Source: Desulfitibacter sp. BRH_c19 | Lineage (GTDB): Bacteria > Bacillota > DSM-16504 > Desulfitibacterales > Desulfitibacteraceae | Reading direction: 5' to 3' | DNA: 64,000 nucleotides | Assembly: GCA_001515945.1 (NCBI GenBank) | Contig: LOER01000034.1 | Coordinates: 1-64,000 of the forward strand | Part shown: in pieces, positions 19,679 to 29,955 of the stretch | Layout: each line of letters starts with the position of its first letter | How positions within the stretch are numbered: the first letter of the stretch is position 1 | Program-made: the position numbers and the translations under genes | Notes under the pieces: model-generated | Database searches by the model: none | What the model saw: the letters and a program-made list of their open reading frames with translations, nothing else | Told to the model about the DNA's origin: nothing

Positions 19679-21484
19679 CTAATTAAGTATTTCTGGTTCT
19701 ATTTTATACTTCTGAATTTTTCTGTATATAGTTGCTCTGCTAGTTCCCAAAGCTTTAGCAGCTTTTATTTTGCCTTGTTCAGACCACCCAAAGTGGTTTA
19801 ATGCATTTATTATAGCGTCTTTTTCTATCTCATCTAGGCTCTTGACAACAGTTTCTCCAGTCGCATCATAATCAATAACTTCTTTACCATTAACGTCCTC
19901 CCAAATCCTAGGCGGTAAACTTTCTACTTGAATAATAGGACTTTCTTCAATATTAATGGCATATTCAACAGTATTAATTAATTCTCTCACATTACCTGGC
20001 CAACTATAGTTTAAGCATACATTCAAAGCCTCTTTTTCAAAATCAATTACTTTTTTATTGAGGAGTTTGCCATATCTGATTCTATTATAATCCAAAAGTT
20101 GGGGGATATCTTCCTTTCTCTCTCTCAAAGGTGGTATCTCTAATGGAATGACACTCAATCTATAATATAGGTCATCTCTAAAAAGTCCCTTAGTTACAAG
20201 ATCCTGGAGGTCAGTATTTGCAGCTGCAATTACTCTAATGTCCACATGGACTAACTGATTTCCACCGACCCGTTCAATCTGCCTCTCCTGCAATACCCTT
20301 AATAATTTTGCCTGCAAATAGAGAGACATATTGCTTATTTCATCTAGAAAGATAGTACCACTATTAGCCAATTCAAATTTACCTATTTTCCCTCCCCTTT
20401 TAGCTCCTGTAAATGCTCCTTCTTCATATCCAAATAATTCGCTTTCAAGTAAAGTTTCTGGGATAGCACCACAATTTATAGATACAAATGGTTTGTTCCT
20501 CTGAGTACTTGCCTCATGTACTGCCCTTGCGAATAATTCCTTACCAGTTCCACTTTCTCCTAATATTAGAACTGTTGAATTGCTGCTAGCAATTTTCTTT
20601 GCCTTTTTTACAACTTCCTGCAGCGATGCACTTGAACCAATAATATCGTCAAAGGAAAGGTGCTGTTGTTTATTGAATGTTTCATATACATTTTTTTGGG
20701 TTTCACTATAATCCCTGTACGAAGCCACAGCACCTACAACTTCTTTTGTCTCAGATAAAATAGGTCTAGCTGTACTCAAAAGATGAAATTTTTGCGTGTT
20801 AAAATTTGCAAATACTTCTTTATAAGTAAAACCTTCTCCTCCATTAAGTAAGTCTAGTAAAGGCAGATTAGGAGCAAGATCATTTAAGTTTTTACCAACA
20901 ACTTTGCTTCTTTCAAGTCCAAAAATTTGCTCAGAAGATTTATTGAGGTGTGTAACATACCCACTTTTATCAACAGCCATTACACCTTCATGTACAGAAT
21001 CCAGAATAGCTTCTAATCTATTTACCATTACCGTTCTATCTGCTGCCATCTGTTTTTCTATAACCTTAGAACTAATAAAATCAGCCATTTTGCTTACAAA
21101 ATCAATCATAGACACTCTTTGATCCCTGAGTTTGTCTTCTTGTTCTTTATTAAAAGCACTTAGGCTAATATTACCAATTACTTCTCCTTTTACTTTTATA
21201 GGATATACAATATATGCCTTATAAAAACATCCACCTGCTAATGTACATTTCTTGCAAATCTCATGATGACCCGGAGAGCTGATATATAGGTATTGACCAG
21301 TCTCTAACACTTTCTTGTTAACTAGACCTCTTAACATTCTGGAACCTATGTTTTCTTTAACACGTCCAGTACCCGCCACTCTGACCAGATCCTCATCTAC
21401 TATTTCTACTTCAACATTTAAAACAGTAGCTATAGCTTCAGCGACTTTTTGACCTTTTTCTTTAACTTGGTATAATCTATTCAC
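19679..21484 (-). CDS. sigma-54-dependent transcriptional activator (PAS, AAA+, Fis-type HTH)
   Basis: The likely start is GTG at 21484, 6 bases after GGGAGG, giving about 601 residues. Order: an N-terminal sensor domain with a Cys cluster CKKCTLAGGC (about 78-87), which could bind metal or FeS; a PAS domain (about 165-270); an AAA+ domain with Walker A ILGESGTGKELFARA, the sigma-54 contact loop GAFTGAKRGGK and Walker B GTIFLDEI; and a C-terminal helix-turn-helix ending ALGTSRATIYRKI. The only strong -24/-12 promoter seen in the window lies 5.7 kb away before korDABC-gdh, a likely target. Confidence 0.92.
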   Translation of the reverse strand: MNRLYQVKEKGQKVAEAIATVLNVEVEIVDEDLVRVAGTGRVKENIGSRMLRGLVNKKVLETGQYLYISSPGHHEICKKCTLAGGCFYKAYIVYPIKVKGEVIGNISLSAFNKEQEDKLRDQRVSMIDFVSKMADFISSKVIEKQMAADRTVMVNRLEAILDSVHEGVMAVDKSGYVTHLNKSSEQIFGLERSKVVGKNLNDLAPNLPLLDLLNGGEGFTYKEVFANFNTQKFHLLSTARPILSETKEVVGAVASYRDYSETQKNVYETFNKQQHLSFDDIIGSSASLQEVVKKAKKIASSNSTVLILGESGTGKELFARAVHEASTQRNKPFVSINCGAIPETLLESELFGYEEGAFTGAKRGGKIGKFELANSGTIFLDEISNMSLYLQAKLLRVLQERQIERVGGNQLVHVDIRVIAAANTDLQDLVTKGLFRDDLYYRLSVIPLEIPPLRERKEDIPQLLDYNRIRYGKLLNKKVIDFEKEALNVCLNYSWPGNVRELINTVEYAINIEESPIIQVESLPPRIWEDVNGKEVIDYDATGETVVKSLDEIEKDAIINALNHFGWSEQGKIKAAKALGTSRATIYRKIQKYKIEPEILN

Positions 21485-21601
21485 CACGAACCTCCCATGG
21501 TTCAAACATTTCATTAATAAAAAATTCGCCATATTACATCTAAGTCCTTCAAAACCCTGAAAATCAGATTAGCAAATCTAATAATAGGATAGAAGTGATA
21601 A

Positions 21602-21640
21602 TTGACGAGAGACTTTCGTTCCGGTATAATTGTATACAAT
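21602..21640 (+). promoter_or_regulatory. sigma-A promoter with overlapping palindrome, citrate synthase
   Basis: TTGACG (21602-21607), 17 bases, TATAAT (21625-21630). The perfect palindrome ATTGTATACAAT (21629-21640) overlaps the -10 box and start point. TTGTATACAA resembles operators of GntR-type repressors, so repression at this site is plausible. Confidence 0.75.
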
Positions 21641-21682
21641 AATACGTGTGTACTACATTAGAATGGGGGGAATAAATATACT

Positions 21683-23056
21683 ATGGTAAGTTTAACTGTA
21701 AAGAACAATCCTTTTGAAGATCCATTTTTTCGCGAGCTATCCTTACTTGCAGAAAAGCACAACTGGATAGATCCTGAACTGTATAAATTACACAACACTA
21801 AGCGCGGTCTACGAAATAGCGATGGTACAGGAGTATTGATTGGCCTTACAGAAATTGGAGAGGTACAAGGATACTTAAAAGATGATAAAGAAAAGACACC
21901 TCAGGAAGGTAAACTTCTATATAGGGGTATAGATATTAAAGAAATAGTTGAAGGTATACAAGACGAACATAGACATGGTTTTGAAGAAGTATGTTACTTA
22001 TTGTTATTTGGAAATCTGCCAAATGAAGAGCATTTAAGCACATTTAAAGAAATGCTCTGTACCATGCGATATTTACCCAATGGCTTTCATGAGGATATGA
22101 TCCTAAAAACTCCAAGCAGAAGTGTCATGAATAAATTAGCACGGAGTGTATTGACAAGTTATTCCTATGATGATGATCCTGATGACACTAATGTTGAAAA
22201 TGTTCTCAGACAATCAATCGAATTAATTGCTCGCTTTCCAACAATGATTGCCTATGGATATCAAGCAAAGGTACACTTCTTTGATGGTAAGAGTCTAGTT
22301 ATACATTTACCCAAGGATGAATTAAGTACATCAGAATGTTTCTTGCACATGATAAGACCAGATCACAACTACTCAGAACTTGAAGCTGAAACCCTTGACC
22401 TAAGCTTAATGCTCCATGCTGAACATGGTGGTGGAAATAACTCCGCCTTTACCACTCATGTTGTATCATCAGCTGATACTGATACTTACTCTGCAATTTC
22501 TGCTGCTATAGGAGCTTTAAAGGGCAATAAACATGGAGGCGCTAACATTAAGGTTGTAGAAATGATAGAGGACTTAAAATCTAATGTAGTCGATTGGACA
22601 GATGAAAAACAGGTAGAAGAATATCTTACTAAAGTAAGTATGAAAGAGGCTTATGATAGGACAGGTCTAATATATGGTATGGGGCATGCAGTTTATACCT
22701 TGTCAGATCCACGGTCAATACTATTAAAAGCTAAAGCAAAAAAGCTAGCTGAAGAAAAAAATATGGAGGATGATTTTTACCTTTATAGTCTTATCGAAAA
22801 ACTAACTCCTCTGATTTTATCAAAAAAATACAATAAGGAAATAATAGTGCCATCTAATGTGGACCTTTATTCAGGCTTTGTATATGAAATGCTTAATATT
22901 CCAAAGGAGCTTTATACACCTATTTTTGCAATGGCCAGAATACCCGGATGGTGCGCCCATAGGTTAGAAGAAATTGTAAGTGGGGGGAAAATAATTAGAC
23001 CTGCATATAAAAGTGTACAAGAAACAGCCAATTATCTGCCATTGTACAATAGATAG
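21683..23056 (+). CDS. citrate synthase family protein
   Basis: Condenses oxaloacetate and acetyl-CoA to citrate, or a close relative such as methylcitrate synthase. It has 457 residues, somewhat long because of an N-terminal extension. The active-site His regions are LHAEHGGGNNSAFTTHV (about 248-264) and ALKGNKHGGAN (about 278-288), and GMGHAVYTLSDPR carries a further His; the catalytic Asp should be the one in that stretch or nearby. With the 2-oxoacid oxidoreductase and glutamate dehydrogenase opposite, it suggests an oxidative branch from acetyl-CoA to 2-oxoglutarate and glutamate. It is transcribed alone and ends at a strong hairpin. Confidence 0.88.
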   Translation: MVSLTVKNNPFEDPFFRELSLLAEKHNWIDPELYKLHNTKRGLRNSDGTGVLIGLTEIGEVQGYLKDDKEKTPQEGKLLYRGIDIKEIVEGIQDEHRHGFEEVCYLLLFGNLPNEEHLSTFKEMLCTMRYLPNGFHEDMILKTPSRSVMNKLARSVLTSYSYDDDPDDTNVENVLRQSIELIARFPTMIAYGYQAKVHFFDGKSLVIHLPKDELSTSECFLHMIRPDHNYSELEAETLDLSLMLHAEHGGGNNSAFTTHVVSSADTDTYSAISAAIGALKGNKHGGANIKVVEMIEDLKSNVVDWTDEKQVEEYLTKVSMKEAYDRTGLIYGMGHAVYTLSDPRSILLKAKAKKLAEEKNMEDDFYLYSLIEKLTPLILSKKYNKEIIVPSNVDLYSGFVYEMLNIPKELYTPIFAMARIPGWCAHRLEEIVSGGKIIRPAYKSVQETANYLPLYNR

Positions 23057-23060
23057 GATA

Positions 23061-23101
23061 GAAAAGATCTAGCAAATCATAGCTCTGCTAGATCTTTTCT
23101 A
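23061..23101. terminator. bidirectional terminator between citrate synthase and gdh
   Basis: GAAAAGATCTAGCA (23061-23074) pairs perfectly with TGCTAGATCTTTTC (23086-23099), with A and T runs on both sides. It serves convergent genes. Confidence 0.88.
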
Positions 23102-23116
23102 TTTCAAAAGAACTTT

Positions 23117-24361
23117 TTAACGTACCCAGCCCCTTAACCTCATTGCTTCTACTACCCTTTCAATACCTGCTAAATGAGCTGCAAGTCGTAAATCAACTTT
23201 CTTCTCCTGAGCTATATCCCAAATCCTATTAAATGCCAATCTCATCTTTAGCTCTAATTTTTCATGAATTTCATCCTCTGACCAGTAATAACCTTCATTA
23301 TTTTGTACCCACTCGAAATAACTTACTGTAACTCCTCCAGCATTTGCTAGAATATCTGGTACAATAAGTACTCCTTTGTCTTGTAAAATAGTATGTGCTT
23401 CTGGTGTAGTCGGACCATTTGCTGCTTCAATAATCAACTTAGCTTTAATATCATGAACATTATCCATGGAAATAACATTTTCAATTGCAGCGGGAATTAA
23501 GATGTCACAGTCTATTGTTAAGACATCCTTAGGTGCTATTCGTTCGCAATCCTCTAAATTTCTAATAGTTCCACATGTTTCCATTTCTTTTCTGATTTTT
23601 TCATAGCTTATTCCATTAGGGCAGTATAACCCACCTTTTACGTCACAAACAGCAACTATCTTGGCCCCCATTTCCTCAGCAAACTTAACCATATAGGAAC
23701 CTACATTGCCACACCCTTGGATAGCTATAGTTGATTTGGATATATCTAAACCAATTTTTTTTGCTGCCTCATCCATTGTAATTGAACATCCCTTAGAAGT
23801 AGCAGATGCCCTACCTAAAGATCCTCCTAAACTAATTGGTTTACCAGTTATAAAGCCTGGCGAATCATATTCTCTTATTTTGCTATATTCATCCATCATC
23901 CATGCCATTACTTGTGGGTTTGTAAAAACATCTGGGGCAGGAATATCTTTTGTTGGACCAACAATCTGACTAATAGCTCTTACATAGCCCCTGCTTACCC
24001 CTTCCAACTCATCCTTGGACATTTTCTCAGGATCACATATTACTCCACCTTTTCCTCCACCATAAGGCAGACACATAATATTACACTTCAACGTCATCAT
24101 TATGGATAATGCTTTTACCTCATCTATATCAACTATAGGATGAAAGCGGATGCCACCTTTAGTGGGTCCAACTGCATCATTATGCTGTGCGCGAATACCT
24201 GTAAAAATTCTGATGGTGCCATCATCCATCTTTACTGGAAAACGTACATATAATACTCTTTGTGGATCTTTTAAAATTTCATAAACATCTTCACCATAAT
24301 TCATAATCTCAACTGCTTTTTTAAGCCAGACACGTGTAGCCTCAAGAATACTTAGCTTCAT
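23117..24361 (-). CDS. gdhA: glutamate (Glu/Leu/Phe/Val) dehydrogenase
   Basis: Reversible NAD(P)-linked oxidative deamination of glutamate. It has 414 residues, the size of hexameric clostridial and Bacillus enzymes. The catalytic Lys lies in LPYGGGKGGV (about 100-109), the Asp in PAPDVFTNPQ, and the dinucleotide-binding loop is IQGCGNVGSYM (about 213-223). It is the last gene of korDABC-gdhA, 18 bases after korC. This links glutamate to 2-oxoglutarate oxidation under the sigma-54 promoter. A branched-chain amino acid specificity cannot be excluded. Confidence 0.9.
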   Translation of the reverse strand: MKLSILEATRVWLKKAVEIMNYGEDVYEILKDPQRVLYVRFPVKMDDGTIRIFTGIRAQHNDAVGPTKGGIRFHPIVDIDEVKALSIMMTLKCNIMCLPYGGGKGGVICDPEKMSKDELEGVSRGYVRAISQIVGPTKDIPAPDVFTNPQVMAWMMDEYSKIREYDSPGFITGKPISLGGSLGRASATSKGCSITMDEAAKKIGLDISKSTIAIQGCGNVGSYMVKFAEEMGAKIVAVCDVKGGLYCPNGISYEKIRKEMETCGTIRNLEDCERIAPKDVLTIDCDILIPAAIENVISMDNVHDIKAKLIIEAANGPTTPEAHTILQDKGVLIVPDILANAGGVTVSYFEWVQNNEGYYWSEDEIHEKLELKMRLAFNRIWDIAQEKKVDLRLAAHLAGIERVVEAMRLRGWVR

Positions 24362-24379
24362 ATTGCTTTTCCTCCTTAA

Positions 24380-24949
24380 TTAGGAACACATTTTAACTAG
24401 GCTCTTCTTACCAGACTCAGCTAATTCCACTCCAGCTTCATAACCTAAATTTAATGCCTTTTTATTAAGTTCTTCTGTCCCCTTTGGTATTCTAGCAAGG
24501 ACAGCCCTTTGCAAAGCTTCAAATGTCACTACTTCTGTCAAACCAACAAGGGCACCTAAGGCTACCATGTTAGATACTATTCCCTTGCCTACATCATTCT
24601 TGGCAATTTTTGTGATGGGTATTTGGTAGATATTCTTAAAATCCGGCAAATTGATAACATAAGTGCTGTCTACAAGGACTAAACCATTGTCCTTTAAAGA
24701 TGTAATATACTTATTAGCAGCTTCCTGTGTCATTGCGAGAACAATATCTGGCGTTATGACCTTTGGATAATCAATATCGTCTTCCCCTATAATCACTTCC
24801 GCCTTACTTGCTCCCCCCCTTGCCTCAGGACCATAAGACTGGGTTTGTAGCACATTTTTGCCATCAATAATGCCTGCTTCTGCTAATATAATTCCTGCAA
24901 GTATAATACCTTGGCCACCAGAACCACTTAACCTTACTTCCTTGTTCAT
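24380..24949 (-). CDS. korC: 2-oxoacid:ferredoxin oxidoreductase, gamma subunit
   Basis: 189 residues, normal for the gamma subunit. It begins EVRLSGSGGQGIILAGIILAEA, of which SGSGGQGI is the family signature; QSYGPEARGGASKAEV follows. It completes the four-subunit enzyme that oxidises 2-oxoacids with CoA and reduces ferredoxin. Its ATG overlaps the korB stop by one base. Whether the substrate is 2-oxoglutarate or a branched-chain 2-oxoacid cannot be read from the sequence; gdhA next door favours 2-oxoglutarate. Confidence 0.88.
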   Translation of the reverse strand: MNKEVRLSGSGGQGIILAGIILAEAGIIDGKNVLQTQSYGPEARGGASKAEVIIGEDDIDYPKVITPDIVLAMTQEAANKYITSLKDNGLVLVDSTYVINLPDFKNIYQIPITKIAKNDVGKGIVSNMVALGALVGLTEVVTFEALQRAVLARIPKGTEELNKKALNLGYEAGVELAESGKKSLVKMCS

Positions 24950-25770
24950 CAGGATTGTCTCCTTTCACGTAAGGTACTTATCAAATTTTCGTATTGATCG
25001 CAAAACTCCGGTGCTTCTTGGTTGTGAAGCTCTCCAATGATCGTCTTGCCTCTTAACTCTTCAGGCTGCATTTTCGCAGCTGCCTTTACCATTACACTAT
25101 TGTCTTTTTGTGACTGTATCATCTTAACTGGTGACCCCATTTTATTCTTTCTACCATAGCTTATTGGACATCCAGTTATGGCTTCTACTAGACTAAAGCC
25201 CCTGTTTTTTACTGCTTTAACTATAAGATTGCTTAACATTTTTGCGTGATAGGTTGTACTTCTACCAACATAGGTAGCCCCCGCTGCTATGGCGAGCTTA
25301 GCTATATCAAAATTTCTTTCAAGGTTCCCATAAGGACAAGTTGTAGCCATGCTCCCAGTAGGAGTAAGGGGAGAATATTGTCCACCAGTCATCCCGTAAA
25401 TACTATTATTAAATACAATAGCAGTTAAATCAATATTTCTTCTAGCTGCGTGAATAAAGTGATTGCCACCTATTGCAGTAGCGTCACCATCGCCCATAAT
25501 TACTATTACATTCAATTTGGGTTTAGCAACCTTGACTCCCGTTGCAAAACCTAACGCTCTACCATGGGTAGTATGCAAGGTATTAAAGTCCAAATAACCT
25601 GACGCCCTAGAAGAACACCCAATACCTGAAACAAAAACGGTATTATCCTTACTAAGCTGTAATTCATCAACTGCTCTAATAATTGCCTGTAGTACTATGC
25701 CATTTCCACATCCCGGGCACCATATATGAGGCATTTTGTTCATCCTTAAATACTTTTGTGCTAATAACAT
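24949..25770 (-). CDS. korB: 2-oxoacid:ferredoxin oxidoreductase, beta subunit (TPP-binding)
   Basis: 273 residues. The N-terminus KMPHIWCPGCGNGIV is the FeS and substrate region of Kor/Vor beta subunits. The thiamine diphosphate motif is IVIMGDGDATAIGGNHFIHAARRN (given in part: GDGDATAIGGNH). It has GIGCSSRASGYL and HTTHGRALGFATG. It is directly adjacent to korA, whose stop precedes its start with no gap. Confidence 0.9.
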   Translation of the reverse strand: MLLAQKYLRMNKMPHIWCPGCGNGIVLQAIIRAVDELQLSKDNTVFVSGIGCSSRASGYLDFNTLHTTHGRALGFATGVKVAKPKLNVIVIMGDGDATAIGGNHFIHAARRNIDLTAIVFNNSIYGMTGGQYSPLTPTGSMATTCPYGNLERNFDIAKLAIAAGATYVGRSTTYHAKMLSNLIVKAVKNRGFSLVEAITGCPISYGRKNKMGSPVKMIQSQKDNSVMVKAAAKMQPEELRGKTIIGELHNQEAPEFCDQYENLISTLRERRQS

Positions 25771-26907
25771 CTATAATACCTCCTCTACTTTAGCCAGAAT
25801 CTCAGCAGGAGTTATTAATTCTCCATCAACTTTATCAACAGGTTCAACCTTAATCATCTTGCAACCTAGATGTTTTTGAACTTCCTCTAATATTTGACCC
25901 ATATTCATTTCAGGAACTATGACAGCCTTTGCATTCTTTGTAGCTCTGAGTAATACTTTATCTGGAAATGGCCAAATTGTTGCCGTTCTCAGCATGCCTA
26001 CCTTTTTTCCTGCTGCCCTAGCTTCCTTTACGGCCTTCCTAGCTGGCCTAGTAATACATCCATAACAAAAAATAATTACATCTGCATCTTCCACCATATA
26101 TTCTTCTGTGATGGTAATCTCATCTTTGTATCTTTCAATCTTGTCATGAAGTCGCAATATTAGTTCATTTGTTAGTTTAGAACTCCCAGTCGGAAAACCA
26201 CTTTCGTCATGTGAAAGTCCAGTAACATGATATCTATATCCTTCACCAAAGTTTGCCATTGGAGGAACACCGTTTTCGTCAGGTTTATAAGGAAGGTATT
26301 CCCCTGGTGGTACTGTAGGTGCTTTTCTATTCACTACTTTGACCTCAGAATGATCTGGTAATTCTACACTTTCTCTCATATGGCCAATAACTTCATCTAA
26401 TAAAATAATAACGGCAGTTCTAAATCTCTCGGAAAAATTTACTGCTTTGACAGTAAGATCAAATGTTTCCTGTACAGATGATGGAGATAATGCTATAACT
26501 GGATGTGCTCCATGTGTACCCCATCTTGCCTGCATCACATCACCCTGTGAAGGCGAAGTGGGCAAACCAGTACTGGGCCCTCCTCTTTGAACATCTACTA
26601 TTACACAAGGTACCTCTGTCATTATTGCATAACCAATGTTTTCCTGTTTTAGAGAAAACCCCGGCCCACTTGTAGCAGTTAAGGATTTTACTCCAGTCAA
26701 AGAAGCTCCAATTATTGCTGCCATAGCGGCTATCTCATCTTCCATTTGCAGAAAATGTCCACCATATCGAGGCAGTTTTTCTGCTAAAATCTCTGCTATT
26801 TCAGTAGAAGGAGTGATAGGGTATCCAGCAAAAAATCTTATGCCTGCAGCCAAAGCTCCTTCTGCACATGCTTCATTACCTTGTATTAAACGTGTTTTAG
26901 TTGGCAT
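25771..26907 (-). CDS. korA: 2-oxoacid:ferredoxin oxidoreductase, alpha subunit
   Basis: 378 residues. It opens RLIQGNEACAEGALAAG and FFAGYPITPSTEIAE, typical for the alpha subunit, and contains TATSGPGFSLKQENIGYA and VDVQRGGPSTGLPT. The C-terminal domain has the phosphate-interacting NMGQI. It overlaps the end of korD by 11 bases. It forms the core heterodimer with KorB. Confidence 0.9.
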   Translation of the reverse strand: MPTKTRLIQGNEACAEGALAAGIRFFAGYPITPSTEIAEILAEKLPRYGGHFLQMEDEIAAMAAIIGASLTGVKSLTATSGPGFSLKQENIGYAIMTEVPCVIVDVQRGGPSTGLPTSPSQGDVMQARWGTHGAHPVIALSPSSVQETFDLTVKAVNFSERFRTAVIILLDEVIGHMRESVELPDHSEVKVVNRKAPTVPPGEYLPYKPDENGVPPMANFGEGYRYHVTGLSHDESGFPTGSSKLTNELILRLHDKIERYKDEITITEEYMVEDADVIIFCYGCITRPARKAVKEARAAGKKVGMLRTATIWPFPDKVLLRATKNAKAVIVPEMNMGQILEEVQKHLGCKMIKVEPVDKVDGELITPAEILAKVEEVL

Positions 26908-27118
26908 CTTGAACCTCCCCTACAAGGATGCTAAAATCAGGGCAGTGCATCTCGCATATTTTACATGCACTACAATCATCTGGTTTTACTACTTTTGCTT
27001 TTCCCATTTCATCTAGTGCTAGTACTTTTTTTGGGCATAAGTGCACACATATGCCACAACCCTTACACCATTCTGCTTTGATGTGTACTAGGCCCTTCTT
27101 CTTTAGTTTATCAGTCAT
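26897..27118 (-). CDS. korD: 2-oxoacid oxidoreductase delta subunit, 2[4Fe-4S] ferredoxin
   Basis: About 73 residues from the ATG 6 bases after GGGGTGA. Two cluster motifs are seen: CKGCGICVHLCP and CSACKICEMHCP. It carries electrons from the oxidoreductase to free ferredoxin. First gene of the korDABC-gdhA unit and closest to the sigma-54 promoter. Confidence 0.88.
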   Translation of the reverse strand: MTDKLKKKGLVHIKAEWCKGCGICVHLCPKKVLALDEMGKAKVVKPDDCSACKICEMHCPDFSILVGEVQDAN

Positions 27119-27160
27119 AATCTTCACCCCTATATTGTCTGGCCTTCATATCATTATATA

Positions 27161-27177
27161 GCAAGAACCGTGCCAAA
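27161..27177 (-). promoter_or_regulatory. sigma-54 (-24/-12) promoter of korDABC-gdhA
   Basis: Minus strand: TTGGCACG, four bases GTTC, then TTGCT, a near-exact match to the consensus TGGCAC-N5-TTGC with GG (27175-27174) and GC (27163-27162) correctly spaced. Transcription would begin around 27150, about 30 bases before korD. Confidence 0.88.
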
Positions 27178-27213
27178 AACAGGGCATTATATTTATTCCC
27201 TAATTTGTATATT

Positions 27214-27229
27214 TTTGCAATATGGCAAA
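27214..27229. promoter_or_regulatory. inverted repeat, possible activator site
   Basis: TTTGC-N6-GCAAA lies about 40 bases upstream of the -24 box. Sigma-54 activators bind such symmetric sites, although usually a little further upstream. The rest of 27230-27418 shows nothing else that I can name. Confidence 0.4.
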
Positions 27230-27418
27230 TATGCAGAACCCGTTGATAACAACTGATAAAGTAAAAGATGCACCAAGTACAGGAATACTTGCCGCATCTG
27301 TATGGTGGTATTTATTCATCTCATTATGAGAGTAGGGTTTAGGAGTACCTGATAGCATTATCCTCTCAATTTGATACTCATGTCATTTTGAGATGTTTGT
27401 ACACCACAAACGTAAAAA

Positions 27419-27438
27419 CCCCAGCTATAAAGCTGGGG
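27419..27438 (-). terminator. terminator of the His-rich small gene
   Basis: CCCCAGCTTTATAGCTGGGG on the minus strand, followed by TTTTTACG. It separates the small gene from the kor operon. Confidence 0.88.
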
Positions 27439-27505
27439 CTAAGTGAGGAAAATAACTAATTATGCTTCGCCATTATTAAAATGTTTATTATGATGATTAT
27501 GATGA

Positions 27506-27640
27506 TTATGATTTATGGTGGTGATGATCATGGTGATGATGATGGTGTTTTGGCATTAAGCAGCAGAAGAACAGAATAAGAATAAGAATTAAGTTATCAT
27601 CAAAGATTGGCAATACTGGCCCCGGACCTGGTCTTCCCAT
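27506..27640 (-). CDS. 44-residue small protein with hydrophobic core and poly-His tail
   Basis: ATG at 27640 has GGGAGG 7 bases upstream, and a terminator lies about 70 bases past the stop, so this is a complete gene. The product starts MGRPGPGP, then has a short hydrophobic segment NLILILILFFCCLMP (about 16-30) with a Cys pair, and ends KHHHHHHDHHHHKS: ten His in eleven residues. The hydrophobic core resembles small spore or membrane proteins of Bacillus (YjcZ-like), but the tail is unusual and should bind Ni, Zn, Co or Cu. The His codons alternate CAC and CAT, and DNA just past the stop continues as imperfect ATCATA repeats. Function unknown. Confidence 0.75.
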   Translation of the reverse strand: MGRPGPGPVLPIFDDNLILILILFFCCLMPKHHHHHHDHHHHKS

Positions 27641-27742
27641 AATTAAGCCTCCCTTAATTTAATTCTTATACATAATATGGTAATTATTGTTATGTTGTTA
27701 CTATTGAGGTCCACATTAGGGCATTTATCTTCTTTAAAAAAA

Positions 27743-27782
27743 AGAGTCCCCTCAGAAATTACTAAATTAATGAGGAGTCTCT
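27743..27782 (-). terminator. terminator of groESL
   Basis: AGAGACTCCTCA and TGAGGGGACTCT pair on the minus strand with two weak positions, followed by eight T. A shorter hairpin with CCCTT/AAGGG arms lies just after the groEL stop near 27837-27853. Confidence 0.75.
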
Positions 27783-27867
27783 AAATTTGACCAATGTTAC
27801 CTTTTTGTTACCGCAAATAGATTTTCAAACGAGCGGCCCTTGATACTTAAGGGCTGTTGGGCTTTTA

Positions 27868-29517
<1,650 letters not shown>

Positions 29518-29547
29518 TTATCTTTACCTCCTTAACTATTTTAATAT

Positions 29548-29838
29548 TTATCTTTCTACTATACCTAGTAAGTCTCTTTCAGCTAAAATCAAGTAATCCT
29601 GGCCATCTAATTTGATTTCATTTCCAGCATATTTTGAATAAAATACACGATCTCCAACACTTACTTCTAATTCAACCTTCTGTCCATTCTCAAGAACTCT
29701 ACCTGAACCGATAGCAACTACTTCTCCTTCTTGTGGCTTTTCTTTTGCAGTATCAGGAATAACTATACCGCTCTTGGTAGTTTCTTCATTTTGTAAAATT
29801 TTAACAACAACTCTGTCACCTAATGGTTTAATGTTCAT
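29548..29838 (-). CDS. groES: co-chaperonin GroES (Hsp10)
   Basis: 96 residues, the lid of the GroEL chamber. [14 protein letters not shown] at the start, the mobile loop around [20 protein letters not shown] (about 17-36) and [13 protein letters not shown] are typical. First gene of groESL, with an AGGAGG site. The CIRCE element lies about 50 bases upstream. Confidence 0.98.
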   Translation of the reverse strand: MNIKPLGDRVVVKILQNEETTKSGIVIPDTAKEKPQEGEVVAIGSGRVLENGQKVELEVSVGDRVFYSKYAGNEIKLDGQDYLILAERDLLGIVER

Positions 29839-29887
29839 TCTATTGCCTCCTTTTTTTATATATGTATTTTAATTTTACAACTTATTG

Positions 29888-29914
29888 TTAGCACTCGTTA
29901 GTGGCGAGTGCTAA
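29888..29914 (-). promoter_or_regulatory. CIRCE operator (HrcA site)
   Basis: Exact TTAGCACTC-N9-GAGTGCTAA. It lies between the promoter and groES, where HrcA would block transcription until heat stress. Confidence 0.96.
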
Positions 29915-29926
29915 CACTTACTACTT

Positions 29927-29955
29927 ATAATATTAGAGGGGTTGAGTATGTGCAA
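29927..29955 (-). promoter_or_regulatory. sigma-A promoter of groESL
   Basis: Minus strand: TTGCAC (29955-29950), 17 bases, TATTAT (29932-29927), directly upstream of CIRCE. The 320 bases beyond it (29956-30278) are AT-rich and show no gene or clear hairpin. Confidence 0.75.

Noticed and set aside
27480-27560. Short tandem repeat (ATG/ATC-rich) as a CRISPR or microsatellite
   Set aside because: Most of it is the His codon run of the small protein; there are no spaced repeats.
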